Shown here: positions 32,050 to 41,490 of the stretch, in pieces
Layout: the number at the start of each line of letters is the position of its first letter
How positions within the stretch are numbered: position 1 is the stretch's first letter
DNA from: JAKOQB01 sp036824465
GTDB taxonomy: Bacteria; Pseudomonadota; Gammaproteobacteria; Burkholderiales; Burkholderiaceae_F
Assembly (NCBI GenBank): GCA_036824465.1
Contig: DAITAC010000020.1
Location: forward strand, 1 to 46,965
DNA length: 46,965 nucleotides
Direction: 5' to 3'
Position numbers and translations under genes: made by a program
Notes under the pieces: model-generated
Databases searched by the model: none
The model's input: the letters and a program-made list of their open reading frames with translations, nothing else
What the model was told of the DNA's origin: nothing

Positions 32050-33750
32050 TCAGCGGCGCGGCTGGTAGCCGCGCGGAATTGAACCGAGCAGCTTCCTTGT
32101 GTAGTCGTGCTGTGGGCTCTCGTAGATCGCCTCGGACGTGCCGCGCTCGACGATCTCGCCCTGGTTCATCACAAGAATGTCATCTGCCATGTACTTCACG
32201 ACCGCGAGATCATGGCTGATGAAGATATAGCTGATACCAAACTCGTCCTGCAGGTCGAGCAGCAGGTTAAGCACGGTCGCCTGCACCGACACGTCCAGGG
32301 CGGATACCGATTCGTCGCAGATCAGCACCTCGGGCTTCATCGCCAGGCAGCGCGCGATCGCGATGCGCTGGCGCTGGCCGCCGGAAAACTCATGCGGATA
32401 CTTGTGAATACTGTCGGGCGCCATGCCGACGCGCTTCGCAAGTGCGGCCGCCATTGAAAAGCGATCGTCGTCGCTCGCCCCGATGCCATGCACCTTCATC
32501 GGTTCGGTCAGTATCTGCCCGACCGTGAAGCGCGGGTTCAAGGAGGCGTAAGGATTCTGGAAGATGATCTGGATGCGGCGGCGGTAAGCCATCATCTGCG
32601 CATTCGAAAGCTTCAGCAGATCGGTGCCGTCGTAGAGCACCTCGCCAGCAGTGGCGTCGGTGAGCCGCATCAGCAGCATGCCGATCGTCGTCTTGCCCGA
32701 ACCCGACTCGCCCACCACGCCAAGCGTGCGCCCACGCGAAAGCTCGAATGACGCCTCCTTCACCGCATGGATCGATTTGTGCGAGAAAAGTCCAGTCTTC
32801 AGCCGGTATTCCTTGACGAGTCCCTTCGCTTCAATCAGCGGCTTGGCCTCGACGGCACGCGCCTGTCGTTGCTCGACCGGTGGCGACCCGGTCACCACGA
32901 TCGGCTGACCGCCGCCACGCATGAAGTCATCAATCACCGGCAGTCGCTTCGGTTTCACGTCGAGCCGCGGCCGGCACAACAGCAGTGCCTTGGTGTAGGC
33001 GTCCTGCGGCGCTGCGAAGATGCGATCGACCGGCCCGGCTTCACGCACGATGCCGTCGCGCATCACCACCACGGCATCAGCGATCTCGCCAACGACGCCC
33101 AGGTCATGGCTGATGAACAACACCGACATGCGACGCTTGTCCTGCAGATTCGCGATCAGCTCGAGGATCTGTCTCTGCACAGTCACGTCGAGCGCGGTGG
33201 TCGGCTCGTCGGCGATCAGGAGCTTCGGTTCGCATGCGATTGCGATTGCGATCATCACGCGCTGCTGCTGCCCGCCGGATAGCTCATGCGGATAGGCATC
33301 AACACGCGCCTTCGGCTCCGGGATGCCGACCTCCGTCAACACCTCGACCACCCGATCATTCGCCTGTGCGCGCGACATGCCCATGTGAAGCCGCAGCACC
33401 TCGGCGATCTGGTCGCCGACCGTGAACACCGGATTGAGCGACGTCATCGGCTCCTGGAACACGACGCTGATGTCCTTGCCGCGGATGCGGCGCAGCGCCT
33501 CGACCGGCTCCGACAGAAGGTTGCGACCACCGAATTCGACCTGACTCGTCTCCCCCATGATCGCGTTCTCAGGCAGCAGGCGCACGATCGACATCGCCGA
33601 CACGCTCTTTCCGGAGCCGGATTCGCCGACCAGCGCGACCGTCGCGTTTTCCGGAATGTCGAAGCTGACGCCCTTGACCGCATCAGCGATGCGGGTCTTG
33701 CCCAGCCGGAAAGACACGCGCAGGTCGCGCACCGCAACGAGATTCGTCAT
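32050..33750 (-). CDS. Peptide ABC transporter, fused double ATP-binding protein
   Basis: Two complete ABC ATPase domains in one chain of 566 residues (YejF/GsiA-like layout). Domain 1: Walker A GESGSGKS (42-49), signature LSGGQQQR, Walker B LLIADEP. Domain 2: GESGSGKT, signature FSGGQRQR, and LICDES. It energises uptake of peptides or similar solutes. The start at 33750 (MTNLVAVRDLRVSF) fits the family; the frame upstream is open but unlike it. It follows two permease genes in the same direction after a 148-base spacer with an inverted repeat. Binding proteins lie in the divergent operon. Confidence 0.93.
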   Translation of the reverse strand: MTNLVAVRDLRVSFRLGKTRIADAVKGVSFDIPENATVALVGESGSGKSVSAMSIVRLLPENAIMGETSQVEFGGRNLLSEPVEALRRIRGKDISVVFQEPMTSLNPVFTVGDQIAEVLRLHMGMSRAQANDRVVEVLTEVGIPEPKARVDAYPHELSGGQQQRVMIAIAIACEPKLLIADEPTTALDVTVQRQILELIANLQDKRRMSVLFISHDLGVVGEIADAVVVMRDGIVREAGPVDRIFAAPQDAYTKALLLCRPRLDVKPKRLPVIDDFMRGGGQPIVVTGSPPVEQRQARAVEAKPLIEAKGLVKEYRLKTGLFSHKSIHAVKEASFELSRGRTLGVVGESGSGKTTIGMLLMRLTDATAGEVLYDGTDLLKLSNAQMMAYRRRIQIIFQNPYASLNPRFTVGQILTEPMKVHGIGASDDDRFSMAAALAKRVGMAPDSIHKYPHEFSGGQRQRIAIARCLAMKPEVLICDESVSALDVSVQATVLNLLLDLQDEFGISYIFISHDLAVVKYMADDILVMNQGEIVERGTSEAIYESPQHDYTRKLLGSIPRGYQPRR

Positions 33751-33898
33751 CGGAGGCACGCTCCGCCTTGCCCTCTCCGCACATCGCAAAGACCGGTGCT
33801 CGCCACAGAGACACAGAGAACGGCGAGAATGACTGCTTGGTTGCCTTCCCTGAGTGTTCTCTGAGACTCTGTGTTGATCAAGAGCACCCCCATGGCTT
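33751..33898. repeat. Spacer with CACAGAGA-type inverted repeat inside the ABC operon
   Basis: The left arm (33804-33821, CACAGAGACACAGAGAAC) and the right arm (33856-33873) are inverted repeats matching at 16 of 18 positions around a 34-base loop. This resembles an interspersed CACAGAGACACAGAGAA repeat I recall from environmental proteobacteria; no search was possible. It separates the second permease from the ATPase gene and may affect their relative expression. Confidence 0.6.
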
Positions 33899-34948
33899 CT
33901 ACCTCAGCTTCGGGTCCAGCGCGTCGCGCAGCGCATCGGTGAGCAGCGAGAACGCGGTGACGAACACCGCCATGAAGATCGTCGCGGCCGCCAGTTGCCA
34001 CCAGTAGCCGAGCACGAGTTCGGATTGCGCCTCGGACAGCATCGTTCCCCACGACACCTGATCGACCGGTACACCGAGTCCTAGGAAGGACAGGATGACC
34101 TCGGCCTTGATGAAGCCCACCACCAGCAGCGACATCCGCACCAGCACCACATGGCTGACGTTGGGCAGGATGTGAACGAACATGCGCGCCGTGTGCGACA
34201 CGCCGATCGCTTCGGCGGCTCGCACGTACTCGCGCGTACGGTGCTTGATGTACTCGGCACGCACCTGCCGGTACATGCCCGTCCAGCCGGCGAGCCCCAG
34301 GATCAGCACCACCGTATCGATGCCGCGTCCGAACACCGCCGCGAACGCGAAGATCAACAGGATGTCGGGCACCGAGGTGAAGACGTTGTAGACCCACTCG
34401 AGGAAGTCGCCGATCTTGCCGCCCGCGTAGCCCGCGAGCGCGCCCAGCACGGTGCCAATGAAGGTGGCCAGTACGGCAGCGAACACGCCGACGAAGATCG
34501 AGATCTCGGCGCCCTTGATCGCCTTGTCCAGCACATCGCGCCCAAGCCGGTCACCGCCAAACGGCAAGGTCTCCGCCTTCGGCGTCTCGGTGACCTGGAT
34601 CTTGGCAGCGCGCTCGGCCCACTCCTTGTATTTGGGCGCAAGCGGATCGATGTCCGACAGATCGACCGGCTTGGCATCCCTGGGGACGATGCTTGCAAGC
34701 GGATCGCTGCCGGTCTCCTTCGGCGCCGGTCCCACAAAGGTCGGCGGTGCATTCGGAACGCCGACTTCCTTCTGCCAGTTCTTCGCCACCAGTCCCACGG
34801 CCGACGCCAGGATCAGCAGCAGGAACGCAATGACGACTGCCAGCGACACCATGCCGAAGCGATCGTTGCGCAGCCGTCGCCAGGCGGCGACCCATACGCC
34901 CTCAGAACGCGTGTCTTCGACCGCGACGTATGAGGCGACCGCACTCAT
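33899..34948 (-). CDS. Peptide ABC transporter permease (DppC/YejE type)
   Basis: Inner-membrane permease of 349 residues, with an N-terminal hydrophobic segment (about 34-56), a long polar insert (about 57-125) and about five further helices. The insert is typical of YejE-like members. The EAA-type contact loop for the ATPase reads YVRAAEAIGVSHTARMFVHILPN. Its start overlaps the end of the first permease by four bases. The binding-protein-dependent permease domain is complete. Confidence 0.92.
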   Translation of the reverse strand: MSAVASYVAVEDTRSEGVWVAAWRRLRNDRFGMVSLAVVIAFLLLILASAVGLVAKNWQKEVGVPNAPPTFVGPAPKETGSDPLASIVPRDAKPVDLSDIDPLAPKYKEWAERAAKIQVTETPKAETLPFGGDRLGRDVLDKAIKGAEISIFVGVFAAVLATFIGTVLGALAGYAGGKIGDFLEWVYNVFTSVPDILLIFAFAAVFGRGIDTVVLILGLAGWTGMYRQVRAEYIKHRTREYVRAAEAIGVSHTARMFVHILPNVSHVVLVRMSLLVVGFIKAEVILSFLGLGVPVDQVSWGTMLSEAQSELVLGYWWQLAAATIFMAVFVTAFSLLTDALRDALDPKLR

Positions 34949-35883
34949 CTGAGCACCACGCGCGGATCGACGGCCTTGTACAGAATGTCGGCGATCAGGT
35001 TGATGAACATCGTCAGTACCGCGAGATACACGGTCACCGCCTGGATCACCGGATAGTCGCTGCGATTGACCGCCAGCAGCACCTCGCGTCCGAGCCCCGG
35101 GATCGAGAAGAACGTCTCGATCAGGAATGAGCCGATGAAGATCCCGGGCAACTGCACGCTGACATTGGTCAGCACCGGAATCAACGCATTGCGCAGCACA
35201 TGCTTGAACAGGATCTTGTTCTCGCTGACACCCTTGGCGCGCGCGGTGCGCACGTAGTCGTGTCCAAGCTCATCGAGGAAAAAGCTGCGATACAGCCGCG
35301 TCTGCGGCGCGAGGCCGACGAACACCGCCAGCATGACCGGCAGCACCGCGTAGGTGGTCAGGTTGGTCCAGAAACTGTCGGTCCACCCCTGCACCGGGAA
35401 CCAGCCGAGATAGAAGCCGAACAGCCACTGGCCGACGATGATGTAGACGAGAAACGAGATCGACAGCATCACTGTCGAGATCACCATGATCGTGCGGTCA
35501 GTGATCGAGCCGCGCACGTACGCGACCGCCATCGCCGCGCAGACGCCGAGCACGACATCGAGGATCAGGATCGGCACCATCACCGTCAGCGTCGCCGGCA
35601 GCCGCGTGGCAAAGATGTTGCTGACGGCTTCGCTGGTGGCCCACGAGTTGCCCCAGCTGAAGCTGAAGATCGACTTCACGAAGATCCACAGCTGAACGTA
35701 CCAGGGATCGTTCAGACCCAGTTGCTGTCGGATCGCCTGGATCTGTTCCGGCGTGGCAAGCAGTCCGCCGAGAATCTCGGCCGGATCGCCCCCGAAGAAC
35801 TTGAACAGGAAGAAGACCAGCAGGATGACGCCCGCGAGCGTCGGGATCATCTGCCATAGTCTGCGTAAGATGTAGGCGGCCAC
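34945..35883 (-). CDS. Peptide ABC transporter permease (DppB/YejB type)
   Basis: Inner-membrane permease of 312 residues starting with a GTG codon at 35883 (MAAYILRRLWQMIPTLAGVILLVFFLF). About six hydrophobic helices are visible. The cytoplasmic contact loop reads DYVRTARAKGVSENKILFKHVLRNALIP, the classic EAA-like motif. It is the first gene of the transporter operon on this strand, divergent from the substrate-binding protein operon across a 153-base region. Confidence 0.93.
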   Translation of the reverse strand: MAAYILRRLWQMIPTLAGVILLVFFLFKFFGGDPAEILGGLLATPEQIQAIRQQLGLNDPWYVQLWIFVKSIFSFSWGNSWATSEAVSNIFATRLPATLTVMVPILILDVVLGVCAAMAVAYVRGSITDRTIMVISTVMLSISFLVYIIVGQWLFGFYLGWFPVQGWTDSFWTNLTTYAVLPVMLAVFVGLAPQTRLYRSFFLDELGHDYVRTARAKGVSENKILFKHVLRNALIPVLTNVSVQLPGIFIGSFLIETFFSIPGLGREVLLAVNRSDYPVIQAVTVYLAVLTMFINLIADILYKAVDPRVVLR

Positions 35884-36036
35884 GTTGTGTGCTCGGTCGG
35901 GCTTCCCGTAGTGGTGCTCCGCGGCGCAGATGCATGGGCCGCGACGCGTGAAAGGCCGGCATTATGCCCGGCGCGTCCTGAGGCATCGAAGGAAGACGCC
36001 GCAATCAAACGAAATCTCTTGCAACTTCCCGAGTGA
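35884..36036. promoter_or_regulatory. Divergent promoter region of the ABC transporter and its binding proteins
   Basis: A 153-base region with no gene. A near-palindrome GCCGGCATTATGCCCGGC (about 35951-35968) lies near its centre; on the minus strand it contains CATAAT, a plausible -10. No good -35 is seen on either strand. The palindrome could be an operator controlling both operons, which is inference. Confidence 0.4.
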
Positions 36037-37866
36037 ATGGCCAGGGTCTCGAAAACCAGGCGCGCATTGACCCAGTCGCTGCTGGCGCTGCCGGTCTTCG
36101 CGACGGGGCGCGCGCAAGACAGCACGGCAAAACGCAGGAAGGTGCTGCGCTACGCATTCCCGATCGCCGAGACGGGGTTCGACCCGGCGCAGCTTTCCGA
36201 TCTGTACTCGCGCGTCATCACTGCGCACCTGTTTGACGGCCTGTACAAATACGATCACCTGGCACGTCCGTTCAGGATCAAGCCGAATACGGCTGCCGCG
36301 ATGCCGGAGGTGTCGGACAGCTTCAGGACCTGGGCCATCCGCATCAAGCCGGGGATCTTCTTTTCCGACGATCCGGCCTTCAAAGGCAAGAGGCGCGAGC
36401 TGGTTGCAGACGACTACGTCTACTCGTTGAAACGCTTCTTCGATCCGCGCTGGAAGTCGCCGGCCTATGCGTCGCTGGCCGAACTGAAGATGCTCGGGGT
36501 CAACGGGCTGCGCGAGGCGTCGCTCGCGAACAAGGCGCCGTTCGATTACGACACCCCGGTCGAAGGCATGCGGGCGCTCGACCGTTACACGATCCAGTTC
36601 AAGTTCGCGGAGCCACAGCCGCGCTTCCTGCAAACGATCGCCGGCGGCGACCTGTACAACGCCCTGGCGCGCGAAGTGGTCGAAGCCTATGGCGACAAGG
36701 TGATGGAGAAACCGGTCGGCACCGGTCCATTTGTGCTGGCCGACTGGCGCCGCTCCTCGAAGATCGTGCTCGCGCGCAATCCGAACTTCCGCGAACTCAC
36801 CTACGACGCGGAACCGAACGCCGATGACACCGAAGGGCAGGCGCTGGTTGCGAAATTCAAGGGCCGCCGCCTGCCAATGATCGATCGGGTCGAGATTTCG
36901 ATCATCGAGGAGCAGCAGCCACGCTGGCTGGCGTTCCTGAACCATCAGCTCGACCTGATGGAACGGCTGCCGAACGAATTCGTAAATCTGGCGATTCCGA
37001 ATAACCGGCTGGCGCCCAATCTTGCGAAGCAAGGGGTGCAGATGTATCGGGTGCTGGCCTCCGATGTCACACTGACGGTGTTCAACATGGATCACCCGGT
37101 GATTGGCGGCTACACGCCCGACAAGGTCGCGTTACGGCGGGCATTGAATCTCGCGACCGACGTACAGCAGGAAATCCGCCTGATCCGGCGCGGACAGGCC
37201 ATCGTGGCGCAGGGCAATCAGGTCCCGAACACGATGGGCTACGACTCCAGGTTCGTCAGCGAAGCGGGCGAATTCAATCTGGCGCGAGCGAAGGCGCTGC
37301 TGGACCTGTACGGCTATGTTGACAAGGACGGCGACGGCTGGCGCGATCTGCCCGATGGTTCTCCACTGACGGTCGAGATCTCCACACAACCCGATCAGCA
37401 GTCGCGGCAGCTCGACGAGCTGCAGCGCAAGGACTACGGTGCACTCGGAGTGCGCGCGGTGTTCAAGCCGGCCAAATGGCCGGAGAACCTGAAGGCTGCA
37501 CGTGCTGGCAAGACCATGGTGTGGCGTGTCGGTTCATTGGCCGCTTCCCCTGACGGTCAACCCGGGTTCATGCGGGGCTCTTCGCAACACGTCGGCGGCC
37601 AGAATCTTGCGCGCTTCAGGAATCAGGAGTTCGACGCGATCTTTGAACGCATGTCGATCATCGAGGACGGTCCCGAGCGCCTGGAACTGTTCGACCGAGC
37701 CAAGCGCATCCTGGTCGCCTATGCGCCGTACAAGCCGAATACCCATCGCATCCTGACCGATCTGGCCTACTCGTGGCTGCACGGCTATCGTCGCGCGCCT
37801 TACTGGCAGGACTGGTGGCAATACGTCGACATCGATGCGGGCGCGCAGGCAGGGGCAGCCAAGTGA
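36037..37866 (+). CDS. Peptide-type ABC substrate-binding protein, copy 1
   Basis: Family 5 extracellular solute-binding protein of 609 residues, first of three tandem paralogues. The N-terminus (MARVSKTRRALTQSLLALPVFATG) is an export signal with a possible twin arginine. All three share AETGFDP near the mature N-terminus, PGIFF.DDP, PVGTGPF, MIDRVE, and a late YGYVDKDGDGW calcium-loop-like segment beginning at Asp429. It should capture peptides or related solutes in the periplasm for the divergent permeases. Its stop overlaps the GTG start of copy 2. Confidence 0.92.
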   Translation: MARVSKTRRALTQSLLALPVFATGRAQDSTAKRRKVLRYAFPIAETGFDPAQLSDLYSRVITAHLFDGLYKYDHLARPFRIKPNTAAAMPEVSDSFRTWAIRIKPGIFFSDDPAFKGKRRELVADDYVYSLKRFFDPRWKSPAYASLAELKMLGVNGLREASLANKAPFDYDTPVEGMRALDRYTIQFKFAEPQPRFLQTIAGGDLYNALAREVVEAYGDKVMEKPVGTGPFVLADWRRSSKIVLARNPNFRELTYDAEPNADDTEGQALVAKFKGRRLPMIDRVEISIIEEQQPRWLAFLNHQLDLMERLPNEFVNLAIPNNRLAPNLAKQGVQMYRVLASDVTLTVFNMDHPVIGGYTPDKVALRRALNLATDVQQEIRLIRRGQAIVAQGNQVPNTMGYDSRFVSEAGEFNLARAKALLDLYGYVDKDGDGWRDLPDGSPLTVEISTQPDQQSRQLDELQRKDYGALGVRAVFKPAKWPENLKAARAGKTMVWRVGSLAASPDGQPGFMRGSSQHVGGQNLARFRNQEFDAIFERMSIIEDGPERLELFDRAKRILVAYAPYKPNTHRILTDLAYSWLHGYRRAPYWQDWWQYVDIDAGAQAGAAK

Positions 37867-39671
37867 GCCGGCGCGAGTTCCTGCGCGCAACCGGCGCATT
37901 GGGCGTGGCAACTGCGTTCGACATCGAAGCAGCGGCTTCGGCGCCTGAAACGACAAAAAGCTTCCGGTGGGCCTTCAACGCCGCCGAAACCGGATTCGAT
38001 CCGGCGCAGATCAACGACCTGTATTCGAACTACGTTGTGTCGAATATCTTCGAGGCGCCACTGCAGTACGACTACCTGGCACGCCCTGCAGTGCTCAGGC
38101 CGCGTACCGCGGCCGCCATGCCGGAAATCTCGGGTGACTTTCGCATATTCACGGTTCGCTTGCGGCCCGGCATCTTCTTTCAGGACGATCCGGTGTTCAA
38201 GGGCAAACCGCGTGAGCTGGTCGCGTCCGACTACGTGTATCAGCTCAAGCGAACCGCCGACCCGCGCTGGAAATGCCCGATCTACCCTAGCGTGCAAAGC
38301 GCGCAGATCATTGGCCTCGCAGAGTTACGCAAACAGGCGCAGGCGAGCGGCAAGTTCGATTACGACACTGAAATCGAGGGCATTCGCACGCTCGATCGCT
38401 TTACGTTCCAGGTCAAGCTTGCCGAAGCCAGCCCGCGCTTTTACGAGAACTTCGCCGATGCCCGGCCATTTGGCGGGGTCGCGCGCGAGGTGGTCGAAGC
38501 GTACGCGGACGAGATCATGGGCAAACCGGTCGGCACCGGGCCATTTCGCCTCGTACAGTGGAAGCGCTCATCGCGCATCGTGCTCGAACGCAGCCCCGCG
38601 TTCCGCGACGAGTTCTACGACGCACAACCGGCGGCCGGCGATGCACGCGGACAGGCGGTCCTCGCAAGACTCAAGGGCCGCAAGCTCCCGATGATCGATC
38701 GCGTGGAGCTGGCCGTCATCGAGGAGAGCCAGCCGCGCTGGCTGTCGTTCCTCAACGGCGAGCAGGACACCGTGAACGTGCCGCTCGAATTCATCAACAT
38801 CGCCGCGCCGAATGGACGGATCGCGCCGGCAATGGCGCGCCGTGGCATCGAGCTGGAGCGCGTCATTAGTTCCGACGTGGTCATCTCGTACTTCAACATG
38901 GACGATCCGGTGGTGGGCGGTTACACGCCGGACAAAGTCGCGCTGCGTCGGGCGATCGGGCTGGGGTACGACGTTGGCGAGGAAATCCGCCTGATCCGCC
39001 GTGGCTCGATGATGCCCGCGCAATCGCAGGTGCCACCGCTGACGTCCGGCTACGAACCCGCTTTCGTCAGCGAGATGGGCGAGTTTGACCGCGCGCGCGC
39101 GCGCGCGCTGCTCGATCTATTCGGCTACGTTGATCGCAATGGGGACGGCTGGCGCGAGCGGCCCGACGGCTCGCCCCTGCTGCTGGAATTTGCCACCCAA
39201 TCAAGCCAGATCGATCGCGCGTTCAACGAGATGTGGAAACGCCAGCTCGACCGGCTGCAGATACGTGTTGAATTCAAGGTCAACCAATGGCCGGAGAACC
39301 TCAAAGCGGGGCGCGCCGGCAAACTGATGATGTGGCAGCTTGGCAATACGGCATCCGCATCGGACTCGGATGACTTCCTTGCATTCGGTGCCAGCCGCGC
39401 CATTGGCGGATCCAACTTCGCGCGCTTCAGGCTACCGGAGTACGACCGTCTCTACGATCGCCAGCGCCAATTGCCGGATGGCCCGGAGCGCGACGTAATC
39501 ATTCGCGAGATGAAGCGCATCTTCGTTGCCTACATGCCATACAAGGTCCACGGCCATCGGTTCACCAACGATGTTTCGCACCCGTGGCTGATCGGCTACC
39601 GTCGCCACCCGTTCGCCCGCGACTTCTTCAAATGGATCGATATCGATCCGGCGGCGCGCCGCCGCGCCTGA
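37863..39671 (+). CDS. Peptide-type ABC substrate-binding protein, copy 2
   Basis: Second tandem paralogue, 602 residues from the GTG at 37863, which overlaps the copy 1 stop by four bases (GTGA). This start gives a clear twin-arginine signal (SRREFLRATGALGVATAF). An ATG 30 codons upstream lies inside copy 1 and gives no signal peptide, so it is rejected. Shared blocks with copies 1 and 3 run through the whole protein, including FGYVDRNGDGWRERPDGSP with Asp424. A (CG)n run at 39089-39108 codes for alternating Arg-Ala. Confidence 0.92.
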   Translation: MSRREFLRATGALGVATAFDIEAAASAPETTKSFRWAFNAAETGFDPAQINDLYSNYVVSNIFEAPLQYDYLARPAVLRPRTAAAMPEISGDFRIFTVRLRPGIFFQDDPVFKGKPRELVASDYVYQLKRTADPRWKCPIYPSVQSAQIIGLAELRKQAQASGKFDYDTEIEGIRTLDRFTFQVKLAEASPRFYENFADARPFGGVAREVVEAYADEIMGKPVGTGPFRLVQWKRSSRIVLERSPAFRDEFYDAQPAAGDARGQAVLARLKGRKLPMIDRVELAVIEESQPRWLSFLNGEQDTVNVPLEFINIAAPNGRIAPAMARRGIELERVISSDVVISYFNMDDPVVGGYTPDKVALRRAIGLGYDVGEEIRLIRRGSMMPAQSQVPPLTSGYEPAFVSEMGEFDRARARALLDLFGYVDRNGDGWRERPDGSPLLLEFATQSSQIDRAFNEMWKRQLDRLQIRVEFKVNQWPENLKAGRAGKLMMWQLGNTASASDSDDFLAFGASRAIGGSNFARFRLPEYDRLYDRQRQLPDGPERDVIIREMKRIFVAYMPYKVHGHRFTNDVSHPWLIGYRRHPFARDFFKWIDIDPAARRRA

Positions 39672-39684
39672 TTTTCCCGAGCCG

Positions 39685-41490
39685 ATGATCGATCGCCGCA
39701 CGCTGCTCTCGTCGGTGGCGCTGGCGCCCTGGTCGATCCGCGCCACCGCGCAGAGCAAGGACAGCGCGGCGGTCAAGACTCTGCGGATCGCTTTTCCCGT
39801 GGCCGAAACGGGTTTCGACCCGGTGCAGTCGCAGGACCTGTACTCCGCCACGATCAACGCCCATGTGTTCGACGCGCCGCTGGAATACGACTATCTGGCG
39901 CGGCCGGTGAAGCTGCGCCCGAACACCGCAGCAGCGCTGCCGGAGATCAGCACGGATTTTCGCGCGCTGACACTGCGCATCCGGCCCGGCATCTTCTTTG
40001 CCGACGATCCGGCGTTCAAGGGCAAACCACGCGAACTGACCGCGCACGACTACGTGTACTCGTGGAAACGCATCTTCGATCCGCGCTGGAAAAGCCAGAA
40101 CCTGTACCTGCTTGAGAACAGCCGGATCATCGGCCTCGACGCACTGCGCAAGCGCGCGCTCTCCGGCCAGCCGTTTGACTACGACAAGGAAATCGAGGGT
40201 CTGCACGCGCTCGATCGCTACACGCTGCAGATCCGCATGGCGGAACCCAATCCGCGTTTCATCTACAACCTGTCGGCCGCGCAACCGATGGGCGCGGTCG
40301 CGCGCGAAGTGGTGGAAGCGTATGGCGATGCGATCGTCGAGCATCCCGTCGGTACCGGTCCGTTTCGCGTCGTGCAGTGGCGCCGGTCCTCCCGCATCGT
40401 GCTGGACCGCAATCCGAACTACGCGGGTTCGTTGCATGACTTCGATGCTCCAATCGAAGATGAACGGCTCGCCGCTGACGTCCGACGCTTGCGCGGCAGG
40501 CGCATGCCGATGATCGATCGGGTCGAGGTCCTGATCATCGAGGAAAGCCAGCCGCGCTGGCTTGCGTTCCAGCAGGGCAAACTCGATGTGCTCGCAGTGC
40601 CGATTGATTTCGGCAACCTGGCCGCGCCCGGCGGAAGGCTCGCGCCGCACCTGGCGCGCCGTGGGGTCCGCCTGACGCGCACGGCGCTTGCCGACATCGC
40701 TCTTTCCTACTTCAACATGGAACATCCGGTGGTCGGCGGTTACATGCCGGAGAAGGTGGCATTGCGGCGCGCCGTGTCACTGGCATTCGATGGCGACGAA
40801 TACTCGAAGCTGATGTATCAGGGCAACGCGGTGGTGGCGCAGTCGCCATTTGTACCGGGGACATTTGGGTATGACGCGAATCGCGTTTCGCCTCTGTCGG
40901 AGTTCAGCCGCGCGCGTGCCAAGGCGCTGCTCGATACCTATGGCTACATCGACCGCAATGGCGACGGCTGGCGCGAGAATCCGGATGGGTTGCCGCTGAC
41001 GCTTGAAATGGCGTCGAGCAGCACGCAACTGGATCGAAAGCGCAATGAGTTGTGGAAACGCAACCTGGATGCAGTCGGTGTGAAGATCGAATTCCGCGTC
41101 GCGCAGTGGCCGGAATTGCTGAAGCAATCGCTTGCCGGCAAACTGATGATGTGGGGATTCGGCTGGGAATCCCTCGGCCCCGACAGCGATCTGTTCTTCG
41201 GATTCGCATATAGCGGCAATCGCGAGCAGACCAACGATGCCCGCTTTTCGCTTTCCGCCTATGACCGCCTGTACGAACGTAGCCGCGTGATGCCGGATGG
41301 ACCCGGGCGTCTGGCCGTGCTGAACGAGGCAAACCGCCTGCTGGCGGCCTACGTGCCATACAAGTTCCACGTGCATCGGATCCAGAATGATCTCGTGCAG
41401 CCTTGGCTACTCGGCTTTCTGCGCCATCCGTTCACGCGGCGCTGGTGGGACCGGATCGACATCGACGAATCAAAACGAAAGCCGCTGTGA
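39685..41490 (+). CDS. Peptide-type ABC substrate-binding protein, copy 3
   Basis: Third tandem paralogue, 601 residues, starting 13 bases after copy 2. The N-terminus MIDRRTLLSSVALAPWSI is twin-arginine-like. It shares long blocks with copy 2 (for example YDYLARP, PGIFF.DDP, FKGKPREL, VAREVVEAY). The calcium-loop-like GYIDRNGDGWRENPDG has Asp423. All three copies have a full-length two-lobe binding-protein layout, so none looks like a remnant. Its stop overlaps the GTG start of the lipase-like gene. Confidence 0.92.
   Translation: MIDRRTLLSSVALAPWSIRATAQSKDSAAVKTLRIAFPVAETGFDPVQSQDLYSATINAHVFDAPLEYDYLARPVKLRPNTAAALPEISTDFRALTLRIRPGIFFADDPAFKGKPRELTAHDYVYSWKRIFDPRWKSQNLYLLENSRIIGLDALRKRALSGQPFDYDKEIEGLHALDRYTLQIRMAEPNPRFIYNLSAAQPMGAVAREVVEAYGDAIVEHPVGTGPFRVVQWRRSSRIVLDRNPNYAGSLHDFDAPIEDERLAADVRRLRGRRMPMIDRVEVLIIEESQPRWLAFQQGKLDVLAVPIDFGNLAAPGGRLAPHLARRGVRLTRTALADIALSYFNMEHPVVGGYMPEKVALRRAVSLAFDGDEYSKLMYQGNAVVAQSPFVPGTFGYDANRVSPLSEFSRARAKALLDTYGYIDRNGDGWRENPDGLPLTLEMASSSTQLDRKRNELWKRNLDAVGVKIEFRVAQWPELLKQSLAGKLMMWGFGWESLGPDSDLFFGFAYSGNREQTNDARFSLSAYDRLYERSRVMPDGPGRLAVLNEANRLLAAYVPYKFHVHRIQNDLVQPWLLGFLRHPFTRRWWDRIDIDESKRKPL

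Noticed and set aside
39089..39108. (CG)n run as a possible special DNA structure or repeat locus
   Set aside because: It encodes Arg-Ala-Arg-Ala within binding protein copy 2 at a position where the paralogues have similar residues (LARAKALL, SRARAKALL), so protein coding explains it.
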